Shown piece after piece: positions 48,483-61,100 of a stretch of DNA of 64,000 bases (positions within the stretch are counted from its first letter, which is position 1; the number at the start of each line of letters is the position of its first letter). The stretch is from Adiantum capillus-veneris (taxonomy: Eukaryota; Streptophyta; Polypodiopsida; Polypodiales; Pteridaceae), in assembly GCA_014529385.2 (NCBI GenBank), contig CM043957.1:68874503-68938502 (forward strand), read 5' to 3'. The translations under genes were made by a program, and so were the position numbers. Below the pieces are notes generated by a model. That model was not told the origin of the DNA and ran no database searches. It saw only the letters and a list, made by a program, of their open reading frames with translations.

Positions 48483-50322
48483 ACATGGATCGCAATCCAT
48501 GTACCCCAGAGACCATTTTTGATGAAAAGAGACCAATTACACTGTACATCAGTGGGATAATGCTCTGCTCAAGTTTTCTTGAAAGAAAAACTCAAAAATC
48601 ACATCAGAATTGGCTATTAAGGCAAAAACAGCAAAACAGCCATTGCAGACACAAAAGTTGGATTTTTTCAACTTTTTGGGATCCAAATTCAAAAAGGGGT
48701 GAGATTTGGCATCTGCAGGGCATAGAGAACCAACAGAACAAAATTCATGAAAAAATGCTGTCAAACATGGATCGCGATCCATGTACCTTTTTGACATTTG
48801 GGGCTAATATTTGACAAGTGCATTCCTAATAACTAGTGGAACAACTTTGTCAAAAGGGACCATGTTAAAAAATTAAAAAAAGTTGGTCAAAATAGCCAAA
48901 TACATAAACTAATCAAAAACCGCAAGACAGACATAAAAACTTGCTTTTGAATGATAAAAACTGGTCCAAATCCAAAACTTTTGATACCATAGCATCTAGT
49001 AAACATGCTGATCCTGACGCTACCAAGAAATGTCAGTTTGGCTTGCAAACATGAATCGCGATCCATGTACCTCATGAAAAAGAAATTGAATTTTTTTTGG
49101 CTGAGATTTGAGCAGTAGGTAGCTGGTACCATTTGGAACAACTTTCTCAAAAGAACCAAATGCAAAAAAGTTGTGAAAAGTGGTCAAAAGAGCCAAAAAT
49201 AGAACATTGTCAAAACTGTCATAGCATACTGTAGAAGTCAATTTTGGTTGGGCACAACTGATCCAAATTCCAAAAGATTTGTGGATCAGGCTACAAACAT
49301 CATAAGCTATCAACACACCAAAAATTCAGATCCAAAAGTGGTGGAACATGGATCGCGATCCATGTACCTATGATAAATTTTTGGAAAAAAACTTTTCAAG
49401 CCTGTATAGCAGAGACCATTGTGAACAAAAGTCCCCAAAGAAATTTGGTCAGAAAAGTCCAAAAAACTCATCAAAAGTGCCAAAAATAGCTCAAGGTGAA
49501 AACCCTAAAACAAACCTATGAATTGACTTTTGCTTGACGTAAAGTGATCCAAATCACATAAAAACCATATAGCAGGGATCAGTGAGCCAGGGCAAGCCGT
49601 GTGCCAAGTTTCAGTGCAATCTGACACATAGGTACATGGATCGCGATCCATGTTCCTTTGTCACAGACTGATACCAAACTTGCAACATAGCTAGAGGACA
49701 TCACAAGGAATCTAGTGGTCTTTTCAAAAGTGAATTGGGATATCAAAAATCTGTCCAAAAGCACAGAACTGTCAAGCATTTTGACAAAGTGCTAGAACTG
49801 ACCTAACTTTCAATACAGAGGTTTGACACCATAGGACCTATTAATCATGCTGATTCTAATGGTACCAAAAAAAGTCAATTTGGGCTCCAAACATGGATCG
49901 CGATCCATGTACCCATAGTGACAGCTTGAATTGAAAGTTTCCAGATCAGTAGTGCATACACAAGGAAACATATCCCTAGGTCTAATTTTGGAAAAAAATG
50001 AGCAAATTTGGGTCAAAAGAGAGCAAAACAGGTGACAGATAAAAAAATGGATGTGCAGACCTAGTGTGGGGCATTTGACCTATCAAACCAAGTCCAAATC
50101 CAAAAAGATTTGAGATTTAGCTTGTGGACATAGAGTGCAACAAGCTGCCAAGAGATCAAGTTCAGATGTGGTTGAACATTGATTGCGATCCATGTACCTT
50201 AACCTCAAAATTTGATGAAAATTGGTATATAGCCTACATATGAGGTTGTCTACACACAGTCAAAATTTGGGAAAATTTGAAAAAAATAAAATTTGACAGG
50301 GAATATGGATCGCGATCCATAT
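48483..50322. repeat. Periodic array of a 20-bp palindrome, eight copies
   Basis: The perfect dyad ACATGGATCGCGATCCATGT or a near copy occurs at 48483, 48765, 49049, 49346, 49634, 49891, 50176 and 50303, usually followed by ACC. Spacing is 257-297 bp except the last interval (127 bp). Sequences between copies are only loosely similar. Copies 1, 3 and 7 carry changes in one arm; copy 8 carries matching changes in both arms. Confidence 0.95.
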
Positions 50323-50743
50323 ACCTCTCAGCATAGTGGGGTATCTGACTTGATGATCTTGTAGACATACTTGAGAACATTCCAAATCTCAAGTTTGAGC
50401 TAAAAATACCTTTGGGAGGCCAAGATACAAGCCAAAGTTCCTGTGTTCTGGTCCTGAGACTGTTTTGAGTGTTGTTTTAAGTGCAGTTCACTAAAAGTGC
50501 TCTAACTTTTGATAGACAACTCCAAATTGAGTCAAGTATAGTTAGAAAGATAGCTTGCAGGCTAAATAGTTTTTTTTAGGTTTCCTAAATCCAAACTTTT
50601 AGGGTACCCCGAGACTAGTTTCCAGAGACCAAAAAGTCATAAATTCCTGACTTCTAAGAAACCTGATCAGGGGCAGCAAGGGATAAGTTACACTAAGCCA
50701 AGTTGGTCTTGTCAAGTACTATCTTGAGAGATTTGAGTGAGCC
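50323..50743. other. Unassigned DNA after the palindrome array
   Basis: No gene or repeat unit recognised. It leads into the open frame at 50744. Confidence 0.35.
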
Positions 50744-51449
50744 TTGACCATGATAAACCATTCACCACCAGGATTCTCTACTCCACTCAAAGACATGAAA
50801 ATTGTTGCAATGCCAACAACAGTGGGATTGGGAGAATATATAGAGGAGAGGCATCCTCTGATCAACAAACCAAATGTGAGATTCATCAAAGCCAATGAAT
50901 CCATGAGAGTGCTTACGGATTACGCTCATGATGGCTTATATAGATTCACAAACGGGGATCCATATATCTTCTACAGATGTGTAGAACCCAATGCTGGAGA
51001 GTTGACATTCCATAAGAACCTCTATGCATTCACGTATACAGATTCCCATGGAGTCCAAGTTTATAACTCACTTGAGTACTGTAAAGGAGTAACCACAACT
51101 AAGATTTGTCCAAAGGCATAACCAGTTTTCAGATCTTCTGAAGGTACTAGAATAATGTAAGGAAACCTTGGCATAACTTTCCATGCAGTTGTGAGCTAGA
51201 TTTCCTACTCGCCTGAGTATCTTGAAAAGTTCATAGATAGGGAGTGTCCTCTTGTTAGAATTCTAAATAGTTTGGAACACAAAGAACTACATGTTCATCT
51301 CTAATGAAGGTTACTTGCCAACATACTTTGTCAGCACACCTGGTAAGTCCTTGACGTATGAAAGTATTGACATAATCTCCAACCCCACCACAACAGGTGT
51401 TCAAAGTCGAAAAACCGTACTTAAGAAAATTCTAGAATAGGGAGAAAAT
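50744..51449 (+). pseudogene. Unrecognised coding remnant
   Basis: An open frame of 125 codons (50744-51121) reads like a real protein: PPGFSTPLKDMKIVAMPTTV, VRFIKANESMRVLTDYAHDG and AFTYTDSHGVQVYNSLEYC. After a stop, other frames continue with EYLEKFIDRECPLVRILN (near 51200-51270) and YMFISNEGYLPTYFVSTPGK (near 51285-51350) to a stop by 51449. The amino-acid composition is balanced and globular-looking, unlike neighbouring frames, and suggests a broken gene of at least 230 residues. No domain or family is recognised. It may belong to an unidentified mobile element. Confidence 0.35.
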
Positions 51450-53191
51450 CATCTATTCAGAAATGCGTTGTGCTAACATATGCTCTTAGCAGATCCTTTA
51501 GCGCAAGATTACTCTTTGTAATCCACCTATCCCTTTGGATACTGACAGTTTTGAGGTGTGTTTTCCTCACGGTTTACAGACAGTCGTCCTAGATGACTGG
51601 TAAACGGGGAATCACAGTAGTGTATAACATTGGTGAGGAATCAACAAGGTCTGAAATAACCATCGTGGTTAACTTGAAAAAATCCACAAACGCCCAAACC
51701 GAGCCATGACCTCTATTGGTGATTAGTATATCCAAAAGTAATATCATAGAAATAGTGCACATAGAGTGCCAAATGCTTCATAAGCAACAACCTGAGGAAT
51801 ATGCATGCCATTCCAAATCAGCCTTTGCTAAACACTAGGGTCCATAACACCTAGTGTGCATGCATTTAGCAAAAACTAACCCGAACCTGTATATCCATAA
51901 TGATCCTTGCCAATACTTATGGCAAATGTGATGCGCCTAGCACGCATTAAAAGGAATGTAAATAGTTCTGAAAAGAAACTAAATACTTTTAGTTGCAATT
52001 TTGCAAGCCTTGCTGAAACGTCTGAATCACAATAGAAGGTGAAACATTGATCACTTCTAGGTACAGACAATGAAACTTTTTCATTAACAACTTATAGCCT
52101 TGCTATATGTATAAACAACCATCTGTAATGTTGTTTAGCAGTACTTGTACCTTAACAAGTCATTCTAAGTATCCGACAATTTCTGGCCACGAAATTGCTC
52201 CTGATACGTCGTGCTAAAAATGGTCTAGACAATAGATGTGACCAGCACCTAGGGACTTTGTCGTGACACATAATTGAAATAATGGCGCCAGTGTCAGTCT
52301 AGAGACTCATATTATCCACATGTGGAATATGTCTCATGTAAGGATGTGTAAGAAAGAACATCCTTCAAGTACAAGATGTATGTGTGTGTGGAGGTAACTG
52401 CAAACACTCTACGACGGGAGTGAGAGGGACCCTCATCAGCCTTGCTCCACACTGGCTAAACCGAACTCCTTAAGTTCCTAGACCATGTTGTATCCCATGT
52501 GACAACATGTGCCAAATTGAACCCTACAAGTAGGTTCGTAACAACATAAGGCAGAAAGAGACATTGGACACTTAACCCAAAATACTTGTGCCGACATGCA
52601 CTTGGCATGGCTCTGTAACATTCAAGCGTACTTATACGTCTTGAAAAACTGAGCGAAGCATACTAAAAATGGAATAACACCAAATCAATAGATGCGTATC
52701 TGGAGATTTGAACGTATGTACACTTACCTGTATTCAAATGGAGAGGAGCACGTCCCCTACCTGAAAAAACAAATAGCATTGCACCGGGAACCCTGGGTGT
52801 TGCCTTTGCAATCCAAGCCCATGGATTAGAATCTATGTAGTCGAACCCCTTGGTAAAACTCTTTGTAGAAACTGCTCAACTAGCAGATAACAGTAACCAA
52901 CATAGTCAACCGTGTACAGAATGATTGGAATCAACTTGAAAAGTGTGTCCATCCACTACCGTGTGTGGTAGATTACGGAATTCTTTCCTAGGAGAGATCA
53001 ATTGTGATCCTTAATGCAGATCAAATTGTGATCCTTAATGCCTATGGGGTGATGTAACAATCACCCGCCGGGTCTTACCCCAAAACAATGGTACCGTGAC
53101 CACAAAGCATCATAACCACCTGAGGCTATAGAATGCTATAGCCAAGATGCTGTGACCTTGATCTCCAGACTAGGACTACCTACAAGAGAGT
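51450..53191. other. Unassigned DNA left of the DNA transposon
   Basis: About 1.7 kb without a supported gene. Mixed-composition sequence with no long frame. It ends at the GGTA that flanks the element. Confidence 0.4.
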
Positions 53192-53195
53192 GGTA
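53192..53195. other. Left target-site duplication GGTA
   Basis: GGTA immediately outside the left inverted repeat is repeated directly outside the right one at 62545-62548. Confidence 0.75.
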
Positions 53196-53220
53196 GGATG
53201 GATGCATGAATAGGTGGCCC
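53196..53220 (+). repeat. Left terminal inverted repeat
   Basis: GGATGGATGCATGAATAGGT continuing to GGCCC. Its reverse complement is at 62520-62544 with mismatches only at positions 3 and 23. Confidence 0.9.
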
Positions 53221-53500
53221 GGTTTTAACCGGTTGAAAGTTTCTTTTGGAGGCTTAAAATTTAGGGGGTATGAAACTGGTGTTATGGGCAAGAATTGTTT
53301 GAATTAAATATTCGTGTGGAGGATACAAAATCTTAAAAATAATGTGGAGGATTCAAAAACACGTGTGGAGCCCACGTCAGAACGAATGTTCAGTCGAATG
53401 TTTTCATGACTGTGACTTCTGTGTATCTTTGTGCCTTTCTCCTTCTGCGCCTTTCTCAGCTCGCTCTATAGCTCCCTTTGCACGCTGCTTATCCTTCGCT
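53221..53500 (+). promoter_or_regulatory. Left subterminal and 5' flanking region of the RING gene
   Basis: Begins with GGTTTTAACCGG (from 53221), mirrored near the right end. It includes two GTGTGGAGGAT-like phrases (near 53314 and 53342) and CCACGTCAG at about 53370. It should hold the promoter of the plus-strand gene. No TATA box is clear. Confidence 0.4.
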
Positions 53501-56061
53501 ATGGATAGCAACCTAAGAAAGAGCCCAAGGAATGCAGCCCGACAGGTCTCCCCCACAAAGACCCGACATTCTCCCACGAAGGTATGTCACCTCTCTCTGT
53601 CTCTCTCTGTGTTGTGTACATCGGACCTGTGTGTAGTAGAGTACTGAGGTGTGGATACATTGAGTAATGAGTATGGATTTATTCCTTTCAGAGATAGAAG
53701 TTACAGCCTCCTCCCAAAATCAGCCGCTTTGTTCACCCCAAGGATGTGGAGGTTCCATTAAAGGCATTCTGCACGACAAAGGAGGATTTTCACAGGGAAT
53801 ATGGGTTAAGTCTTGAGGGGAAAGATGTTAGGAAGTTGACAGATGCAGATGTGCCCATATCCGACTGGATGAAAGTTTTCACGTGTCTTCCAGTGAAGGA
53901 GAAAAAAGTGCCGATAAAAACAGCAAGGCCGGATCACTACAAGGCACTCTACCAGCTCTACAAGCAGGTGTACCAATCCAAACCACCAAACTCTCTGCTG
54001 GGAGTCAAGTTTGCACGCGGATATGTTTATTTCGTATGCACAGGTCCGGTAAAGTGGACTGAGTTTGCATCTGAGGTGGTGAAGAATGTGACCAATGAAG
54101 GTCACTTAGATAGGAAAAGAGAACAATGGAAGTTAGAGACTTCCCAAGTATCCCCAGGTACCCCAAGTGGTTCTGCCATCTTCTTAGTAAATACCCCATC
54201 CGGAAGTACACCAGTCGGAAGTGGACTTTTTGCGACCACTCAGTCTGCCTTTAGTGTTGAAGTATCCACTTCCTTGCAAGAACTTCTTGTTGAGGTTAGA
54301 AAATCTCATGACAATGTATCAGCCGAGTGTCAGAAGGCTAAGGATTCAGTGGTCAAATCTGTTGCTGATGTGCACTGTTGCGAGGATGCCCTTGACACCA
54401 TCCGAATGCACTTCCCTGATGATGCCAATGTACCAACAGGCTTGCTTGACAGCCTCCAAGAAAAATTTGACCAAGCAAAAGCCACCCTACAGCAGGCACA
54501 GGTATGCTTTTAACTCCATCTGATTGTAGTATAATACATGCAAAGTACCATACGGTATGATTTTTCATACCGGTAGGATTATATCATATTCGGTAAGGGT
54601 AGATGACAATACCGGTAGGATGTTATCATACCGGTAGGATTATACCCTACCGGTATGATTACATCCTACCAGTATGATTATATCCTACCGGTAGGATGTT
54701 ATCTTACCGGTAGGATTTAGGAGATAATCCTACCAGTATGATAACATCCTACTGGTATGGTTACATCCGACCGGTATGGTTAGATCCAACCGGTATGATA
54801 AAATCTAACCGGTTTGATGTTATGCTTCTGGTATACTGTTATCCTATCGGTATGATGTTATTGGATGTTATCCTACCGGTATGATGTTATACTATCCAGT
54901 ATAATAACATTATACCGGTGGGATAACATCATACCAGTAGGATGTAATCATACCGGTATGATAACATCATTATACCAATTTTCAAGCATTCATACCAATT
55001 TTATACCTGTTTGACATTGTCGGATAACAGAGGTCTCTTGCCTACAGGAAGAATTATCCAAATGCTTGGACCGTGAGGAAACCTTTGGTCTCTATGTCAC
55101 GTTTGTGACAGGCATGATTAGTCAACCAATGCTACCTGAAACCATAGTCTTGCTTGCACGAGTAACAGCTCTTGGACATAGTGTTGTTCTCATTGATGTG
55201 TGCAATGCTTGTGGTGTAAGAATTCATGATCACAATCGCTCAAGCCATGTTGTTCTATTGCCTTGTTCACATGCATACCATGCATTCTGCTATGCCCACT
55301 TGGCTGAGAAAGGAAAGTGCATGCTTAAGGATTGCCTCGGAGTTATTTTTGTAGAAGACCAATCCCTTCTAAAGAAGAAGCCAATTGAACCATGCCCAAA
55401 AACAGGTGAGAAAATTGTTTCAATGGGTAATCAAGTGGTTGATTTTTGTCTTCTCTGATGTTTTTTCAGAGTCAAGCTGCTTCAGAACTACTGCCGATAA
55501 AGACACAGGGAACGATGCAGTGACGCCTGCATACAAGACACCTGTGGAGGTATTGCTTGATGAAAATGTCCCTGGTAATGCTGAGAAACCTGTTTCGGAA
55601 ACAACAGAAGAAGAACAAAACTTTGAGGTAAAGGAGCAGAGTACGACTGGTGCTGAAGAGAAAACCCAGAATGAGGAAGATGATGTGTTGCTAGACAGTG
55701 TGCGGGTGACAAGATCAAAGACCCCGAGAAAATGAGGCCAACGTGGCAAGAGTAAGTTTTTTCATTGATTATGGCTCTAATAAGTGATCTCTTGCTGCAC
55801 AGCTTTCTAAAGCTGATGGTTGTGTAGATGTCAGGCTGGAGGGAAGTCTCGAGGAGACCCTTGCTCAGCATATAAGAAAGGCAAAAAGAAAAAAAAATCG
55901 ACAAGACTGGAGATGAGAATCCTGAAATGGAGCAAAAAAGCAAGGAAGAGGAAGAGACCCAGGGGCAGCCAGAAGAGGAGATGGACATAGAAGACACTAA
56001 GGAGATGCAGAATATCGGCACAAGTTCTGACCCTAAACCCAGAGCCTGCAAAAGATTATAG
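53501..56061 (+). pseudogene. RING-type zinc-finger gene of the transposon, one nonsense codon
   Basis: Exons 53501-53581, 53698-54501, 55048-55405 and 55470-55751, with GT/AG borders and matching phases, give 502 residues to a TGA at 55733-55735. Exon 1 is basic (MDSNLRKSPRNAARQ). Exon 2 is unrecognised apart from a helical Leu/Gln-rich end. Exon 3 holds a RING-like finger: CNACG, HVVLLPCSHAYHAFC, then C-x4-C (KCMLKDC). RING proteins commonly act as ubiquitin ligases; the role here is unknown. After the TGA the frame reads GQRGK up to a donor at 55752. A later acidic frame from about 55895 ends at TAG 56059-56061. The TGA is thus probably a CGA mutation, and a run of nine A near 55890 may hide a frameshift. 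Confidence 0.72.
54530..55010. repeat. Intronic ACCGGT minisatellite
   Basis: Second intron of the RING gene (54502-55047) is almost entirely made of ~20-bp units such as TACCGGTAGGATTATATCC and TACCGGTATGATGTTATCC, in both polarities. Many contain the hexanucleotide palindrome ACCGGT. Confidence 0.92.
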
Positions 56062-56251
56062 TTTTCCCCCCCATGTTTCTTTTTATGTAACCACTTCTGA
56101 AATTAATATAAATTTCTTTCCCATTCGACGTCTCTTTCATCTTGTGCCTAATTTTTGAACATTGTGTGTTTTTATTGTATGATTTCAATCTATAGATATG
56201 TCCTAATTGCATATTTAAATTTGAGTCTTGTGTAATTTTGCATCGGGAGAT

Positions 56252-57109
56252 ATGTTTTCAGTTGAAGAATGGCGCCTTGCAGATAGGTTCAGGGCTGACA
56301 AGCAGAATGGCAGGGCTGACATTCGTGCAATATGGAATTGCGTTTTGTCTCCTGCAGTGCTCGTGTTTCCTCTATGGTATAGACTAATTAAAAGAATCCC
56401 ACTGATATGACCAAGGCCACCACCTCCGTTGAGCGTCCAGCGTAGGGTTCTCATTTTGGACCTTAATGGATTACTGCTCAAGAAATTTGATGGAAAATAT
56501 GGTGAAGAATTGCCCCAATGGCCAGAAATGCGGTATGTTGTTGAAGGGGATACACAGTTTTGGGTAAGGCCCGATGCAGTAGTGTTTCTGAATTTTTGTT
56601 TCAGATGGTTCGAAGTGTGGATATGGAGCTGCTGCAAGTTTGAGAAGCTCAAACGCACGCTAGCGACAGTGTTCCCTGACCACCACAAAAGATTCAATAG
56701 AGTGGTAAGTCAGGCGCAGTGCACAAGGGCCCCTTTTAAATTGGGTGCGACAAATAAACTGGTGTTCCACAAGAATCTCAAAAATTTTCCTGATCTACCA
56801 CCTGACACACTTATCTTTGATGATTCTGGATATAAGCTAATGTTTAATCCATTGGGGTCATTTCTTGTTTTTCCCAAGCTAGAAAAGCAGTCTAAAGAAG
56901 TGTGCGCCTGTTTTCTGTCAACCACTGTCATAAACTGGCTGGCACACTGGTTATACTCTAAGGACAGAATTGAGTATACAAAGAGGATTGTAATTTGTGC
57001 AGACGGACAACCTGACGACACCTATGTGCGTCGTTTTTATTGGAAATGGCGGATTGACTTTTTCAAGAAGAAAGGAACAGATTTTTTATATAGAAAGAAA
57101 GCTTCATAA
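56252..57109 (+). pseudogene. FCP1/NIF-type HAD phosphatase-like gene, one in-frame stop
   Basis: One frame from ATG 56252 (MFSVEEWRLADRFRAD) to TAA 57109, interrupted only by TGA 56408-56410. After it comes PRPPPPLSVQRRVLILDLNG. The second half matches the FCP1-homology (NLI-interacting-factor) HAD fold: motif I LILDLNGLL, then VRPDAVVFLNF, WIWSCCKFEKL (Ser/Thr motif), and LIFDDSGYKLMFNPLGSFLVF (acidic motif IV). The usual DxDxT has Asn at the second Asp, as I recall for a plant subfamily with DLNG/DVNG, so classical phosphatase activity is doubtful. It lies 190 bp after the RING gene on the same strand, near the centre of the element, and may be captured host DNA. Confidence 0.7.
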
Positions 57110-58130
<1,021 letters not shown>

Positions 58131-58169
58131 TATACACAAAATTATGCATTATGCATTTCTTAAGATGGT
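58131..58169. repeat. 39-bp duplicate of transposase exon 2 sequence
   Basis: TATACACAAAATTATGCATT and what follows to 58169 match 59692-59730 at 38 of 39 positions in the same orientation. The copy overlaps the 3' end of the transposase gene. Confidence 0.93.
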
Positions 58170-61100
58170 TACAGCTCAAAAGGCATACTATTGTAGATAG
58201 ACTCACTGACATCAAGTGATATTGTATATAGTTTTGAGTTGCTGGGATGGGGTATCATGGGGATTTTGATTGCCCAAACAAGATGTGAATATATGAACAC
58301 CTCTGGCTTTTTGTCCAAAAGCTCGTAGGTCTGCTCATTTATCATACGATAGTAAAACCCTTTGATAGCATAGGATCCTCACCCAATGATATTGCCCCAG
58401 TCATCTTCAACATCTGAATGAAACTCTTGAATAGCTGCAGTGCATTTCACTATATAGAAATCTACTTTTTCTTCATTGTCATTTGGTGCGGGAACAACAA
58501 AATTATCACCAACAATAAGAGCTTGACTGAGGGTGTCATAGTGTCCTTCATATGCTGCATCCTCATTTATTTCATCGTAATCGTCTCCCCTTCTTCTATA
58601 GGCTCCAAAATAAGGTATGTCCAGAAAGGAACGTGTGACTTGCTCACACATCTCCTCCACTTTTCCTGTTTACATGCACTACAGAAACAAGACAGTGAAC
58701 GTGTTCTCAAAGCAGTTGTATCATGCTCTGAATATGCAGAAACAGAGTGCATTGAGCGGGTATTTTTTACAGCCTTCACATCCCAATTTTTTCCCCTTTC
58801 GACATCTCCCAATTCAATCACCTAAAAAATCCTGCTTACATAACAGGCCTGGGATGCATAGGTGGCTGTAGCACCATCTGACAAGGTCTGTCTCAATAAT
58901 GCCACAACATCTGTAGCACAGTCTATCTTTGGGTAATTTGGCTGCAATTGGTATTGAGTTAAAGACCTTTTTATCATTGCTCCCGCACCGTTGTGTTCTC
59001 CCTTACCATGTCTGGATCCAAAAAAGTTCCAAGACATTTTCCATCCCGTAAAAACACTGTATCTGCAATTTATTCAATGGATAGAAGAAGATTAATATAC
59101 TCTTGGCACGATAAAATTACAAAAAAAAACACGTATTATAATATTACTGATGTTAGACAAGCATTTTATTACAACTTTAATGCCACTGTGATAGGTCTCT
59201 ATATTAAAACCACCTTCAGATAATGTTTGTTAGAACATGGTATACCTGGTAAGAAAATAGAATGGTCTTCTTGCTTTGAATTGTGAAGCTGCTCCATCAG
59301 ACCATACCCAATGACGTTTTATATTTAGACAAAATTGCTTTAGCCATTCCGCATGTTTCAGAAAACAGTGTTGAACAAAATGTGTGTCATGTTGCTTGTC
59401 ATCTGCAATGAAGAAGTGAATTGTCTTGTGGATGTCACCTGCATAATATAAAAATAAGAAATTATTGAAGGATTAATACAAAAGAAATAATACTGATCGA
59501 GGGTGATGTCGTTACCTGCAATTCGGAAATATGTTATGTGCACAAAAATAGTTACTTGATTTGAATACCAGTGCATGGCTGAATCTCATTTTGTTCTTTG
59601 AAACTATAATTTTCAGCAAAGTCAACAACTGACACAACAACATCTTCTGGAAAGCTTTGTATACATTCCTTATATTGTTCTGCTTGCCATCTATACACAA
59701 AATTATGCATTATGTATTTCTTAAGATGGTCTTTGAACATGACTGAGAGATCCTGGCATGATATTTCCTTATGTGACAAGACTTTCCTTTTCTTCTTCAG
59801 ACCGTCACACGCAATTCCTACTTCTAGGTCCTCAAAAATCTTCATCACAATCTTTTTAGCAATAAATGCAGCCTCTGCAGCACAAAAGTCTAACTTATCC
59901 GGGACACACCTTTTACATTGACCACTCAAGCAGGCAAGGGCATGGAAGGTGGACGTATCTGATTTAGGACACAGTATAGAGTCCAATAAGGCTGTTACAC
60001 TCTTGATAGGGTTTTTTGGTGCCTTGCATCCACCATTGTCTTTGCATATGTTGCATTGACAATGGCAAGCTTTTCCATGCAAACCGAATACAGAACTTCG
60101 CATGTGATTTATGGCATCCTTTAGGAAGGACATTTGAACATGTGAAATGCAGCAGCAAGTATATCGGTCTCTCAATTTCCGCACAAAATATGGCTTCATG
60201 TACTCAAACGCCCGCTGCCTTATTACAATTTCAGGGTATTGTTCTTTGAAGTTGAGAAAGAGCTCCACCTACAATGAAAGACATATATGGTTAAAGAACA
60301 TTGAAGAAAACTGCAGGTTTTGAGGAAAACTGTTACATTACTATAAACCAGTATTTTTATTTCAAACCACTATGTTTTTTCACTTAATTGGTTAGGTAAA
60401 CCAGTATATATGAACACATGTCCTTGGTACGTACCAGTGGTATATAAAGTGTCAACCAGTGCAAATGTTCTTACTGCTGATGTAAACCAGTCTTTTCATT
60501 TATAACGGGTATGTTATTTACCTAACCAGTACAAGTGAGCACTTAACCACGATGTACACCAGTGATAAATAAGTGTTAAAAAGAATGAACACATGCCCTT
60601 GGTACGTACCAGTGGTATATAAGTGTCAACCAGTTCAAATGTTCTTACTGCTGATGTAAACCAGTTTTTTCATTTAAAACCGGTATGTTATTTACCTAAC
60701 CAGTACATGTGAGCACTTACCCATGATGTGTACCAGTGAAAAATAAGGGTTAAAAAAATGAACACATGTCCTTGGTACGTACCAGTGGTATATAAGTGTC
60801 AACCAGTATAAATGTTCTGACTGTCGGTATGTTATTTACCTAACCAGTACATGTGAGGACTTAATCACGATGTATACCAATGAGAAATAAGTGTACAAAA
60901 AAATTTCTTGGATATGTAAACCACTATTTTCCTTTCAAACAGATATGTTTTTTACCTATCTGACATGACAAACAGTACATGTGAACACTTGACGAGTACA
61001 TGTGAACACTTAACCACTATGTATACCAGTGAGAAATAGGTGTTAAAAGATTTTTATTGGTTATGTAAACCAGTTTTTTACCTAACCAGTTTATACATAT

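Noticed and set aside
48483-50322. Regularly spaced palindromes resembling a CRISPR array
   Set aside because: Spacing is ~280 bp, not 50-75 bp, the context is eukaryotic and no cas genes are present.
53692-53697. Acceptor at 53690-53691 for RING gene exon 2
   Set aside because: It would put a TAG in frame immediately; the TAG acceptor at 53696-53697 keeps the frame open.
59552-60268. Exon 2 of the transposase as a stand-alone 238-residue gene
   Set aside because: It starts at an AG acceptor with GTG, ends past a frameshift, and continues in sense and phase into the next exon.
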